The notes beneath the pieces were generated by a model, which saw only the letters and a list, made by a program, of their open reading frames with translations, was not told where the DNA came from and made no database searches. From Streptomyces geranii (GTDB taxonomy: Bacteria > Actinomycetota > Actinomycetes > Streptomycetales > Streptomycetaceae), in contig NZ_PJME01000014.1 of assembly GCF_002954775.1 (NCBI RefSeq), positions 141,795-205,794 on the forward strand: a stretch of 64,000 nucleotides of DNA, read 5' to 3'. Positions 52,492 to 61,165 of this stretch are shown one piece after another (the stretch's first letter is position 1; every line of letters begins with the position of its first letter). Both the position numbers and the translations under genes were made by a program.

Positions 52492-52520
52492 AAGGGGCGC
52501 GAGGAACTGCGCGACCAGCC
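52492..52520. repeat. Streptomyces interspersed repeat (copy A)
   Basis: AAGGGGCGCGAGGAACTGCG continuing to CGACCAGCC; the same 29 bases occur at 62393-62421. I recall the family from Streptomyces intergenic regions. Confidence 0.75.
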
Positions 52521-52568
52521 ACGTCCGGCCCGCAGCCAACACACAACCCCGCGCCGGGCGCGCAGCGC

Positions 52569-54296
52569 CTAGGCGCTTACGGTCTCCTCGGGCAGGGAGA
52601 GGTCCACATCGACCGGCCCGTCCCCACGACCCGCATGCGTCGCGGACGAAGCATGCGGCCCATACCCGGAAGCCCGTGCGGCCAGCACATACGCCCCGTC
52701 GGACGGAACCGCGAGCACATAACTCCCGTCCGACGCGGACAACGTCGCCCCCGCCTGCCGCCCCCGCTGGTCGATCAAGGTGACCTTGGCCCGAGCGACG
52801 GGCACCCCGTCGGCCCCGAGCACCCGCCCACGGAACCCGGCGCCGGAGCCGGCCCCCGCGCCCAGCACAGCCTCCTCGCTGCCGGCCAGCAGCTGATGCC
52901 CGCCCACAGTCCGCCGCCGCCCCGGCAGGAACAGCGCCAGCACCAGCCCGATCGCCACCGCCCCCGTCGCGATCACGAACGACACCCGGAACCCGTGCAT
53001 GGTCGGGATCGCGACCCCGCCCACATGGTTCGCGGTGTTGGCCAGCACCATCCCGATGACGGCGCTCGACACCGACGTACCGATGGAACGCATCAGGGTG
53101 TTCAGGCCGTTGGCCGCGCCGGTCTCGGAGGCCGGGACCGCCCCGACGATCAGGGCAGGAAGGGAGGAGTAGGCGAGCCCGATGCCCGCGCCCAGTACCA
53201 CCGCGATGACCACCGACTGCCAGGCGGCGGTCATCAGGCCGAGGCCGGCACCGTAGCCGATGCCGATGATCAGCAGGCCGAGGACCAGGGTGACCTTGGG
53301 GCCGTACTTGGCGGACAGCCGGGCGTAGACCGGGGCCGTGAACATCATCGTCAGGCCCAGCGGTGCCACGATCAGGCCCGCCGTGACCATGGACTGGCCG
53401 AGGCCGTAGCCGGTGGAGGTGGGCAGCTGGAGGAGCTGGGGGAGGACGAGCGAGACGACGTAGAAGGAGACGCCGACCATGATCGAGGCGAGGTTGGTGA
53501 ACAGCACCGCCGGGCGGGCAGTGGTCCGCAGGTCCACCAGGGGGGCCTTCAGGCGCAGCTCCAGGACGCCCCACAGGAGGAGTACGAGGGCGGACGCGCC
53601 GAACAGGCCCAGCGTCGTGCCGGAGGTCCAGCCCCAGTCGCTGCCCTTGGTGATCGGCAGGAGGAAGAGGACCAGGCCGGCGGAGAGGCCGATCGCGCCG
53701 AGCACGTCGAAGGTGCCCTCCGCGCGCATCCGGGACTCCGGTACGACGAACAGGGTGAGGGCGATGGCGAGGGCGCCGAGGCCCGCGGCGCCGTAGAAGA
53801 GCGCGTGCCAGTCGGAGTGCTGGGCGATCAGCGCGGCGAGGGGGAGGGCGAGGCCGCCGCCGACGCCGATGGAGGAGCTCATCAGGGCCATCGCCGAGGG
53901 GAGCTTCTCGCGGGGGAGCATGTCGCGCATCAGGCCGATGCCGAGGGGGATGGCGCCCATGGCGAAGCCCTGGAGGGTACGGCCCACGATCATGGTCAGC
54001 AGGTCGCTGGTGAGCGCGCTGACCAGGGCGCCGACCACCATCACGGAGAGGCTGGCGATCAGCAGCCGCCGCTTGCCGTACAGGTCACCGAGGCGGCCCA
54101 TGATCGGCGTGGCCACGGCTCCGGAGAGGAGGGTCGAGGTCAGTACCCAGGTGGCGTTGCTGGGCGAGGTGCTCAGCAGCTGGGGCAGGTCCTTGATGAC
54201 CGGGACGAGCAGGGTCTGCATGACCGCGACGACGATGCCCGCGAAGGCGAGCACCGGGACGATGGCTCCGCCCCTTCTACCGGTTTCATGCGTCAT
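52569..54296 (-). CDS. MFS exporter (DHA2) with C-terminal beta-sandwich domain
   Basis: 575 residues. About 14 helices with family loops G-R-L-G-D-L-Y-G-K-R-R (about 67), V-G-R-T-L-Q-G-F (about 105) and S-L-P-A-L-I-V-G-A-V-P. After helix 14 comes an extra domain (about 490-570): F-R-G-R-V-L-G-A-D-G-V-P-V-A-R-A-K-V-T-L-I-D with S-D-G-S-Y-V-L-A-V, a carboxypeptidase-regulatory/SdrB-like beta sandwich. This fusion is uncommon in exporters. Drug efflux is inferred. Confidence 0.88.
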   Translation of the reverse strand: MTHETGRRGGAIVPVLAFAGIVVAVMQTLLVPVIKDLPQLLSTSPSNATWVLTSTLLSGAVATPIMGRLGDLYGKRRLLIASLSVMVVGALVSALTSDLLTMIVGRTLQGFAMGAIPLGIGLMRDMLPREKLPSAMALMSSSIGVGGGLALPLAALIAQHSDWHALFYGAAGLGALAIALTLFVVPESRMRAEGTFDVLGAIGLSAGLVLFLLPITKGSDWGWTSGTTLGLFGASALVLLLWGVLELRLKAPLVDLRTTARPAVLFTNLASIMVGVSFYVVSLVLPQLLQLPTSTGYGLGQSMVTAGLIVAPLGLTMMFTAPVYARLSAKYGPKVTLVLGLLIIGIGYGAGLGLMTAAWQSVVIAVVLGAGIGLAYSSLPALIVGAVPASETGAANGLNTLMRSIGTSVSSAVIGMVLANTANHVGGVAIPTMHGFRVSFVIATGAVAIGLVLALFLPGRRRTVGGHQLLAGSEEAVLGAGAGSGAGFRGRVLGADGVPVARAKVTLIDQRGRQAGATLSASDGSYVLAVPSDGAYVLAARASGYGPHASSATHAGRGDGPVDVDLSLPEETVSA

Positions 54297-54391
54297 GGGG
54301 TGGAGCCTCCAGGCAGGGTCGAGCGCGGTGGGACGGGGATACGTGCTGGTTGAACCTGTGCGCCTGGGCAACTATTCCGATGTTTTGGCGT

Positions 54392-54410
54392 ACTAACTAT
54401 TAACTAACTA
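54392..54410. promoter_or_regulatory. Direct repeat ACTAACTA-TTA-ACTAACTA upstream of the MFS gene
   Basis: Two identical 8-base units, 11-base period (one helical turn), lie 96 bases upstream of the MFS ATG, close to the end of the truncated regulator gene. Candidate operator of an unknown activator or repressor. Confidence 0.55.
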
Positions 54411-54917
54411 ATCCTTGACCTTCCCATGGGTATCGCCCCCGCCCGGAGCCGGAGCCGTCAGCGGATCGGGCCCGGCGCTGAGCGCGACGGCGGCCAGGGC
54501 CGGGTCGACGACCGTCTCGCCGGTCAGCACCCGGCGGATCGCCGCCGCCAGCTCCTCCACCGGACCGTCCTTGACCAGGAAACCGGCGGCGCCCGCCTCC
54601 ATGGCCCGGCGCAGATGGCCCGGGCGGCCGAAGGTGGTCAGGATCAGCACCCGGCAGTCCGGGGCCTCGTCGCGCAGCAGGGCGGCGGCTTCGAGGCCGC
54701 TGATGCCGGGCAGCTCGATGTCGAGGAGGGCCACGTCCGGGCGGTGCAGCAGCGCCGCGTCGACGATCTCGTCGCCGGTCCCGACCTGGGCGACGACCTG
54801 GAGGTCCGGCTCCATCCCGAGCAACAGGGCGAGGGCGCCCCGCGCCATTCCCTGGTCCTCGGCGAGCAGGACCCTGACGGACTTCGCGGGACGGTGGTCC
54901 CGGGGCATCTCGTTCAC
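54408..54917 (-). pseudogene. Response regulator (NarL type) missing its HTH domain
   Basis: 169 residues. The receiver domain is intact: E-D acidic pair (L-L-A-E-D), phospho-Asp in V-A-L-L-D-I-E-L-P, and Lys in F-L-V-K-D. After D-P-A-L-A-A-V-A-L-S-A-G-P-D-P-L-T-A, where the LuxR-type HTH should start (normally L-T-x-R-E), the frame turns into a short Pro/Gly tail and stops, so the DNA-binding half is gone. GTG start in a GTGA overlap with the kinase remnant. It could still act as a free receiver, but loss is the simpler view. Confidence 0.75.
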
Positions 54918-55205
54918 GGGGTCAGCGTAGGACGGATGTGCGCGCTGAGCTGGGCGGACGACAGCTCCACGGGCGGTACGTCCAAGGGCGGCCCGGCGGT
55001 CACCAGGAACCCCGCCCCCGGGCACCGGCCCCGCCGCCGGCGAACCGCCCGCCGCCGCCAGGCGCTCCCCGAGCCCCTTGAGCCCGGTGCCGCCGACGCC
55101 GGGTCGCGAGGATCCCACGGGCGTGGGCTGTACGCCGGTGCCGTCGTCCTCGACGCTCAGCCGCACCCGCTCGCCCGCGCGTCCGCTCGGCCCGTCGTTC
55201 CACAG
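54914..55205 (-). pseudogene. Histidine kinase remnant (C-terminal ATPase end, frameshifted)
   Basis: Only the last about 95 codons remain: L-W-N-D-G-P-S-G ... V-R-L-S-V-E-D-D-G-T-G-V and G-G-T-G-L-K-G-L-G-E-R, which are the G1/G2 boxes of a HisKA_3-type kinase. A one-base shift inside a GGGG run after G-P-V-P-G-G-G moves to F-L-V-T-A-G, the natural end, and TGA overlaps the regulator GTG. The whole N-terminus and H box are absent. Confidence 0.7.
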
Positions 55206-55361
55206 CCCGGCGGGCGGCCTCTCGCATCCTGAACGTGGGCAAAGGCGTACGAAGCGATCGCCGGGCCGGGCGGAGACCGATGTGCGGACTCCGGCAGGAC
55301 AAATGTCCCGGCCCGGTGGACCCGGGTGCCTCCCGGCTTCTCTCCGCCCCTCGACACATAG

Positions 55362-55376
55362 CTGACGAGGCGTCAG
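55362..55376. promoter_or_regulatory. CTGACG-N3-CGTCAG box
   Basis: CTGACG-AGG-CGTCAG, perfect arms, 65 bases from the KstR-like box and 170 bases before the MaoC gene start. Confidence 0.75.
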
Positions 55377-55426
55377 GAGCCTTCACAACTCAGGACCGCT
55401 CGGCTATACAACAGGGGGCGCCGGAC

Positions 55427-55440
55427 TGGAACGCGTTCTA
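55427..55440. promoter_or_regulatory. KstR-like operator (full match)
   Basis: TGGAACGCGTTCTA fits TnnAACnnGTTnnA exactly, with GAACGCGTTC as a perfect core palindrome. It lies 106 bases upstream of the MaoC-ADH-SDR operon. Confidence 0.8.
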
Positions 55441-55546
55441 GAACGGCCCGAAACGACCTCGGTGCGGCCGACGGTGCGGACGACCGTACCGAGGTCTCAG
55501 TCCCGCGAGACCGCCGTCAGTTCCCGGCCAGTTGATCAGGAGCCCC

Positions 55547-56410
55547 ATGCCCATTGACGCCGCCAAGGCCGTCGCCGCCGAACCCCGGTCCGCAGAGATC
55601 GCCTGGGGCCGCAAGGACGTCCAGCTCTACCACCTGGGCATCGGCGCCGGCGTCCCCGCGACCGATCCCGGCGAACTCCGCTACACCCTCGAATCCCGGC
55701 TGCACGTCCTGCCCAGCTTCGCCACCGTCGCGGGCAACGACTCCCCGGACGTGATCAGCGGCCTCTCCATGCCCGGCGTCGACGTCGACCTCGCCCACGT
55801 CCTGCACGGCGGCCAGAGCATCGAGGTGCACCGCCCGATCCCGGTCGCGGGCAAAGCACGCGCCACCGGGAGCATCGCCGCCGTGTACGACAAGGGCAGC
55901 GCCGCCATCCTCGTCATGCGCACCGAAGTCGCCGACACCGACGGGCCGTTGTGGACCAGCGACGCGCAGATCTTCGTACGGGGGGAGGGCGGCTGGGGCG
56001 GCGACCGCGGCCCCTCGACCCGGCTCCCGGCGCCCGACGGCGACCCCGTGAAGGTCGTCGAGCGGACCGTCCGCGAGGACCAGGCGCTGCTCTACCGCCT
56101 CTCCGGCGACTGGAACCCCCTGCACGCCGACCCCGAGTTCGCCGCCCGCGCCGGCTTCGACCGGCCCATCCTGCACGGGCTGTGCACCTACGGCATCACC
56201 CTCAAGTCGGTCGTCGACACGGTCCTCGGCGGCGACGTCGCCCGGGTCCGCGCCTACCGCACCCGCTTCGCCGGGATCGTGTTCCCCGGCGAGACCCTGC
56301 GCATCCGCATGTGGACGCCCGGACCGGACCGCGTCCAGGTGTCGGTCACCGCCGTAGAGCGGGACGACGCGCCGGTACTGGCCGACACGGTCGTCGAACA
56401 CACCGTATGA
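55547..56410 (+). CDS. MaoC-type 2-enoyl-CoA hydratase (double hot-dog), steroid-type
   Basis: 287 residues, two hot-dog halves. The hydratase-2 motif S-G-D-W-N-P-L-H-A-D-P-E-F-A (catalytic Asp and His, about 190-202) is followed by F-D-R-P-I-L-H-G-L-C-T-Y-G. The length matches two-domain MaoC enzymes such as those in the cholesterol side-chain regulon (Hsd4B-like). It adds water to an enoyl-CoA. AGGAG lies just upstream of the ATG. First gene of a three-gene operon behind a KstR-like box. Confidence 0.87.
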   Translation: MPIDAAKAVAAEPRSAEIAWGRKDVQLYHLGIGAGVPATDPGELRYTLESRLHVLPSFATVAGNDSPDVISGLSMPGVDVDLAHVLHGGQSIEVHRPIPVAGKARATGSIAAVYDKGSAAILVMRTEVADTDGPLWTSDAQIFVRGEGGWGGDRGPSTRLPAPDGDPVKVVERTVREDQALLYRLSGDWNPLHADPEFAARAGFDRPILHGLCTYGITLKSVVDTVLGGDVARVRAYRTRFAGIVFPGETLRIRMWTPGPDRVQVSVTAVERDDAPVLADTVVEHTV

Positions 56411-56531
56411 ACCGCACGCCCCTGGCTTGAAGCTCCAGCCTTCCAGCTCTCCACCCCCAACCCCCCCAACCCCCCTAACCCCCCAACCTCGAACCGAGCA
56501 CATTCCCGTACGTCCCGAAGGGAGCCGCGTG

Positions 56532-57608
56532 ATGCGCGCAGCCGTACTGCACGAGATCGGGCAGGACAAGCTCGACGTCCTCGACGACGTCGAGGCCGTG
56601 GGCTTCGGCCCCGGCAGGGTGAGGATCCGGGTACGGGCCACCGGGCTGTGCCACTCGGACCTCTCCGCCATGAACGGCGTACTGCCGCAGCCCGCGCCCT
56701 TCGTCCCCGGCCACGAGGGCGCCGGCGAGATCCTCGAAGTCGGGGACGGGGTAACCCACTTGAAGCCCGGTGACCGGGTCGTCGTCTGCTGGCTGCCCGC
56801 CTGCGGTGTCTGTCCCGCCTGCAAGCGCGGCCAGACCGAGCTGTGTCTCGCCGGGTTCATGAACGCGGGCACCCCCAACTTCCGCCGCCCCGGCGGAGAT
56901 GTCTTCGGCATGGCCGGCACCGGCACCTTCACCGAGGAGGTCGTCGTCGACGCGGGCTGCGCCGTGCCCATCCCCGACGACGTGCCCTTCGACATCGCCG
57001 CGCTCATCGGCTGCGGGGTCACCACCGGACTCGGCGCCGCCATCAACACCGCAGCCGTGCAGGCCGGTTCGTCGGTCGCCGTCATCGGCTGCGGGGGCGT
57101 CGGCATCTCCGCGATACAGGGCGCCCGGCTCCAGGGCGCCGCCGAGATCGTCGCCGTCGACCCGGTCCAGTCGCGCCGGGAGGCCGCGCTCAAGTTCGGT
57201 GCCACGAAGGCGGTTTCACCGGAGGAGCTGGCCGACGCCAAGCAACAGCTCACCGCGGGCGAGGGGTTCGACTACGTCTTCGAGGTCGTCGGCCGCTCCG
57301 CCACCGCCCGCACCGCCTACGACACCACCCGGCGCGGCGGCACGATGGTCGTCGTCGGCGCGGGCGCCATGGACGACAACCTCCAACTCAACATGTTCGA
57401 GCTGTTCTTCGACGAGAAGCGCATCCTGCCGTCCATGTACGGCGGCGGCGACGTACTGCGCTCCTACGAGCGCACGATCGCCCTCTGGCGGGCCGGCCGC
57501 GTCGACCTCGAAGGCCTCATCACGCACCGGGTGCCGCTCTCCGGCATCAACGAGGCCCTCGACCAGATGCGCACGGGGACCGCGCTGCGTACGTGCATCG
57601 AGATCTGA
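56532..57608 (+). CDS. Zinc-dependent alcohol dehydrogenase (class III/AdhD-like)
   Basis: 358 residues. Catalytic zinc ligands in G-L-C-H-S-D (about 37), P-G-H-E-G-A-G (about 60) and I-G-C-G-V-T-T-G (about 160); structural zinc in C-G-V-C-P-A-C-K-R-G-Q-T-E-L-C (about 90-105). NAD site G-C-G-G-V-G. GGGAG 7 bases before the ATG at 56532; a GTG at 56529 directly precedes it. Oxidation of a side-chain alcohol to aldehyde fits the operon. Confidence 0.88.
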   Translation: MRAAVLHEIGQDKLDVLDDVEAVGFGPGRVRIRVRATGLCHSDLSAMNGVLPQPAPFVPGHEGAGEILEVGDGVTHLKPGDRVVVCWLPACGVCPACKRGQTELCLAGFMNAGTPNFRRPGGDVFGMAGTGTFTEEVVVDAGCAVPIPDDVPFDIAALIGCGVTTGLGAAINTAAVQAGSSVAVIGCGGVGISAIQGARLQGAAEIVAVDPVQSRREAALKFGATKAVSPEELADAKQQLTAGEGFDYVFEVVGRSATARTAYDTTRRGGTMVVVGAGAMDDNLQLNMFELFFDEKRILPSMYGGGDVLRSYERTIALWRAGRVDLEGLITHRVPLSGINEALDQMRTGTALRTCIEI

Positions 57609-57631
57609 CAGCTGAAGCCGGAGGACTGTGG

Positions 57632-58570
57632 ATGTCACTGCCACTCGATGGGCTCGCCGCGATCGTCACCGGCGCCGGGCGCGGGCTCGGCCGGGTCGAG
57701 GCGCTGGAGTTGGCCCGGCTCGGCGCGGCCGTCGTCGTCAACGACTACGGTCAGCCCGGCCGGGACGGCTCGGGCGAGGCGTCCGCCACCCCCGCCGAGG
57801 AGGTCGTCGCCGAGATCCGCACGGCGGGCGGCACGGCGGTCGCCCACACCGGAGACGTCGCCGACCACCAACAGGCCCGGGAACTGGTCGAGTTGGCGAT
57901 CGCCGAGTTCGGCAAACTGGACGTCCTCGTCAACAACGCGGGCATCCTGCGCGACCGCATGGTCTTCTCCATGACGGAGGGGGAGTGGGACGCCGTCATC
58001 CGGGTCCACCTCAAGGGCCACTTCAACACGACCCACTTCGCCGCCGCGCACTGGCGGGGGCGGTCCAAGGCGAGCGGCGCCCCGGTGTACGGGCGGATCG
58101 TGAACACGTCCTCGGAGGCGTTCCTCGCCGGTTCGGCGGGACAGCCCAACTACGCCGCCGCGAAAGGCGGAATCGTCGGCCTGACCACCTCCACGGCCCT
58201 CGCCCTCGCCAAGTACGGCGTGACGGCGAACGCGATCTGCCCCCGCGCCCGGACCCGGATGACCGAGGACGTCTTCCAGGGCCTGGGCCAACCCGAGGCG
58301 GGCCTCGACCCGCTCGCCCCCGAGCATGTCGCCCCGCTCGTCGGCTACTTGGCGTCCCCGGCCGCCGCACACGTCAACGGCCAGCTCCTCGTAGTCCACG
58401 GTGGCATGGTCGCCGTCGTCGAACGCCCCCGGGTGGCCGCCAAGTTCGACAGCAAGCAGGACACCTTCACCTACGACGAACTGGACGCCCTCCTCACCCC
58501 GCACTACGCGCAGCGGCCCCCGGGCGAGACGTTCGCGGCGGCGGAGGTGCTCGGCCTCAAACGTGCCTGA
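57632..58570 (+). CDS. SDR family 3-hydroxyacyl-CoA dehydrogenase-like (Hsd4A-like)
   Basis: 312 residues, longer than a minimal SDR, close to multifunctional-enzyme SDR domains. T-G-A-G-R-G-L-G (about 12), N-N-A-G (about 98), catalytic Tyr174 and Lys178 in P-N-Y-A-A-A-K. The N-D-Y-G-Q-P-G-R-D-G-S-G insertion after strand 2 is typical of the peroxisomal MFE-2/Hsd4A group. GGAGG 7 bases before ATG 57632. It would oxidise the 3-hydroxyacyl-CoA made by the hydratase. A terminator follows. Confidence 0.86.
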   Translation: MSLPLDGLAAIVTGAGRGLGRVEALELARLGAAVVVNDYGQPGRDGSGEASATPAEEVVAEIRTAGGTAVAHTGDVADHQQARELVELAIAEFGKLDVLVNNAGILRDRMVFSMTEGEWDAVIRVHLKGHFNTTHFAAAHWRGRSKASGAPVYGRIVNTSSEAFLAGSAGQPNYAAAKGGIVGLTTSTALALAKYGVTANAICPRARTRMTEDVFQGLGQPEAGLDPLAPEHVAPLVGYLASPAAAHVNGQLLVVHGGMVAVVERPRVAAKFDSKQDTFTYDELDALLTPHYAQRPPGETFAAAEVLGLKRA

Positions 58571-58578
58571 GACGGCAG

Positions 58579-58609
58579 CGGCTCCGCCCGTACGAGAGGG
58601 GCGGAGCCG
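58579..58609. terminator. Terminator after the steroid-type operon
   Basis: CGGCTCCGCCC and GGGCGGAGCCG pair over 11 bases with a 9-base loop, 9 bases past the SDR stop and facing the small gene at 58628. Confidence 0.88.
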
Positions 58610-58627
58610 TGCCGAACCTGCTTACCG

Positions 58628-58795
58628 TCAGGCCCTGTTGTCGGCCTGCTCGGACGGCTTGCGGTGCCGGCCGTTCGGGGTCGCCTCGTCGTTGTGGACC
58701 GAGACCGGACCCCGGTGCTTGCCGTGGCCGCCTCCGTGACCCGTGCCCTCCTGGGCATCGGCGGACAGCGGGTGCGTGATGCTTGCGTCGTTCAT
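58628..58795 (-). CDS. Small conserved hypothetical protein (55 aa)
   Basis: Starts M-N-D-A-S-I-T-H-P-L-S and has a Gly/His stretch (G-H-G-G-G-H-G-K-H-R) then P-V-S-V-H-N-D-E-A-T-P-N-G-R-H-R-K-P. It is hydrophilic, likely disordered, with no membrane helix. The His-rich patch could bind metal. The gene is flanked by a terminator on one side and a promoter-like gap on the other. Short Streptomyces proteins of this look are often conserved; function unknown. Confidence 0.65.
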   Translation of the reverse strand: MNDASITHPLSADAQEGTGHGGGHGKHRGPVSVHNDEATPNGRHRKPSEQADNRA

Positions 58796-58891
58796 CGGAA
58801 TGGTTCACCCCGTCAACATGATCTTTCTAACAGCCGGACGATCTTAACCGGCACAGATCGGGGTGACACGAGCCGCACGCGCCGACCGGGA

Positions 58892-60076
58892 CTACTTCGT
58901 TACAAGCGTCGTCACTTCGTTACCGGGCTTCCCGCTCTTCGCCACGACCCGTGCCAGCGGCGCCTGTTGCAACGGCACCGGCCGGGCCACCATGACGGGC
59001 GCCGGAGCGCTCACCTCGGGCTCCCCGTCCCGTGCGTCGCCCTGCGCGTCGTCCCGCGTCTCGACCCGCACCCGGGCCACCCCGCACGGCACCTCCCCCG
59101 TCGCGTACGGCAGTTGAAGCTCCCCGTCCCTGCTCCACAGCCCGACCCCGCGCAACCACCCCTCCGGCGCCGGAAGATGCCGCACCCGTCGCCCGGCCGG
59201 CCGCCACACGCCCACCCAACTTCCTGCCGCCCCCTCGACCCGCAGCGCGACCCCGCACCCCTCCGGCGTCAGCACCTGCCCCGGCTGGATCGCGAACGGC
59301 GTCAGCGTGCACCCGTCGATCCGCAGGCACTCCGGGAACCGCACCGGCAGCGTGCTGCCGAGCACCCCCCAGCCCAGCCGCTGCGGCCCGCCCGGCGCGG
59401 GCGCGTCCGAGCCGATCAGCAGCAGCCCGCTGTCCGCGTCCGCGAGCAGCAGCCGGTCGTCGCTGTCCGCCGAGATCTGCAGCAGCGGCGACACCTCGCC
59501 GTCCCGCTCCAGATCGACCACGACCGCCTTCGTCCGCCCCCCGACCTCCCGGTCAAGGGCCAGCAGCCGCCCCGTACGGTCCAGCCAGACCCCGCCCGAG
59601 CAGCGCCCGGGCACCTCCGTGACGTACTCGGGCCCGAAGGCGCCGCCCGCGACCAGCCACACCGTCGTCGAACGCCGGCCCAGCGCGAGGGCGTACGCGC
59701 GGTCGCCGCCCGGCGCCGGGGGCAGCAGCCGCAGCGGGGTGGCGGGGTCGGGGCACTCGACGGCGCCGAGGGGGAGTTCGCCGGTGCCGGGCCCGGTCGG
59801 ATAGAGCAGCGCGAAGGTGTGCCTGCCGTCCACCAGCCGGTGGATCAGCACCCGCCCGTCGCCCATCGGCAGCACCTGCGTGCCGGGCTCCTCGGGCTGG
59901 TTGCCGGGCAGCGGTACGGCGTACGGCTCGGGTCCGTCGAGCGTCCAGCGCTCCGGGAACCAGGAGTCGCCGCTGCGCGCGAGCCGGGCCGCGTAGGCAC
60001 CGTCCGCGGTGATCACGCACTCCGCCGCCGGGGACAACCCGTCCTCCGTGCCGGGTTCGATCGCACAGGCCGTCAT
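58892..60076 (-). CDS. Beta-propeller-like cytosolic hypothetical protein
   Basis: 394 residues with no signal or membrane helix. GGAGGTGA lies 7 bases upstream of ATG 60076. Repeated strand pairs ending in short Trp/Leu-rich turns (W-F-P-E-R-W-T-L, V-L-I-H-R-L-V-D-G-R, V-W-L-D-R-T-G-R-L-L-A-L-D, V-G-V-W-R-P-A-G) suggest a seven-bladed propeller. No catalytic residues stand out. It diverges from the Nif3-like gene. Function unknown. Confidence 0.72.
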   Translation of the reverse strand: MTACAIEPGTEDGLSPAAECVITADGAYAARLARSGDSWFPERWTLDGPEPYAVPLPGNQPEEPGTQVLPMGDGRVLIHRLVDGRHTFALLYPTGPGTGELPLGAVECPDPATPLRLLPPAPGGDRAYALALGRRSTTVWLVAGGAFGPEYVTEVPGRCSGGVWLDRTGRLLALDREVGGRTKAVVVDLERDGEVSPLLQISADSDDRLLLADADSGLLLIGSDAPAPGGPQRLGWGVLGSTLPVRFPECLRIDGCTLTPFAIQPGQVLTPEGCGVALRVEGAAGSWVGVWRPAGRRVRHLPAPEGWLRGVGLWSRDGELQLPYATGEVPCGVARVRVETRDDAQGDARDGEPEVSAPAPVMVARPVPLQQAPLARVVAKSGKPGNEVTTLVTK

Positions 60077-60274
60077 CGATCGGTCACCTCCGGCGACGAA
60101 ACTAGTTATCGCACGTACAGACGTGGGACCGGGCGGCGACCACTTCACACATAAGGGTGGCCAAGTAACGATTCACCTGAGGAAACGGTGGCGCGTGTGC
60201 TGGCCGGGACCGGGGCGACAACGGGAGAGCCGCACCGGTTCAGCCGTACGGACCAGCCAGGTAGCCTTGCGTTC
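60077..60274. other. Divergent promoter gap
   Basis: About 200 bases between two divergent genes with AT-richer stretches (AACTAGTTATCGCAC near 60100 and ACACATAAGGG near 60146). ACTAGT is a perfect palindrome. It resembles the AACTAG arms of the KstR-like region, but the full motif is absent. Confidence 0.35.
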
Positions 60275-61165
60275 GTGCCCCGTCTGTCTGTGCCCCGTCT
60301 GTCGGAAGTCATCGCCGCGCTCGACGCCCTCTGGCCCCCCGAGCGGGCCGAGAGCTGGGACGCGGTCGGCACCGTCGCGGGCGACCCCGACCAGGAGGTC
60401 TCACGGGTCCTGTTCGCGGTGGACCCCGTCCAGGACATCGTCGACGAGGCGGTGAAGCTGGGCGCCGACCTGCTGGTCACCCACCACCCGCTCTACCTCC
60501 GGGGTACGACGACGGTCGCGGCGGACACCTTCAAGGGCCGCGTCGTGCACACCCTGATCAAGCACGACATCGCCCTGCACGTCGCCCACACCAACGCCGA
60601 CCGCGCCGACCCGGGAGTCAGCGACGCCCTCGCCGGCGCCCTGGACCTGCGGGTCGTACGCCCCCTGGTCCCGGACCCCGCCGACCCGGCGGGCCGACGC
60701 GGCCTCGGCCGGGTGTGCGAGCTGGACCACCCGCTGACCGTCCGCGAGTTCGCCGCCCGCGCCGCCGAACGGCTGCCCGCGACCGCGCAGGGCATCCGCG
60801 TCGCGGGCGACCCCGAGGCCCTCGTCCGCACGGTCGCCGTCAGCGGCGGCTCCGGCGACAGCCTCTTCGACGACGTACGCGCGGCCGGTGTGGACGCCTT
60901 CCTCACCGCCGACCTCCGCCACCACCCGGTCTCGGAGGCCCGCGCCCAAAGCACCGACGGAAACCACCAGCCCCTCGCGCTGCTCGACGCGGCGCACTGG
61001 GCCACCGAGTGGCCCTGGTGCGAGCTGGCCGCCGCCCAGCTCGACGAGATCTCCGACCGGCACGGCTGGGGCCTGCGGGTCCACGTCTCCGCCACGGTCA
61101 CCGACCCCTGGACCGCCCACGCGGCGTCCACCACCACCTCTGAAGCACTGGGAGCCCCCAACTGA
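60275..61165 (+). CDS. Nif3-like dinuclear metal center protein
   Basis: 296 residues. Family metal motifs: W-D-A-V-G-T (about 30), T-H-H-P-L-Y (about 69), H-V-A-H-T-N-A-D (about 105), T-A-D-L-R-H-H (about 215) and D-A-A-H-W-A-T-E (about 240). These build the conserved two-metal hexamer of unknown biochemical role. The GTG at 60275 is chosen from its place before P-R-L-S-V-P-R-L-S-E. It overlaps the zinc ribbon gene's CTG start. Confidence 0.88.
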   Translation: MPRLSVPRLSEVIAALDALWPPERAESWDAVGTVAGDPDQEVSRVLFAVDPVQDIVDEAVKLGADLLVTHHPLYLRGTTTVAADTFKGRVVHTLIKHDIALHVAHTNADRADPGVSDALAGALDLRVVRPLVPDPADPAGRRGLGRVCELDHPLTVREFAARAAERLPATAQGIRVAGDPEALVRTVAVSGGSGDSLFDDVRAAGVDAFLTADLRHHPVSEARAQSTDGNHQPLALLDAAHWATEWPWCELAAAQLDEISDRHGWGLRVHVSATVTDPWTAHAASTTTSEALGAPN

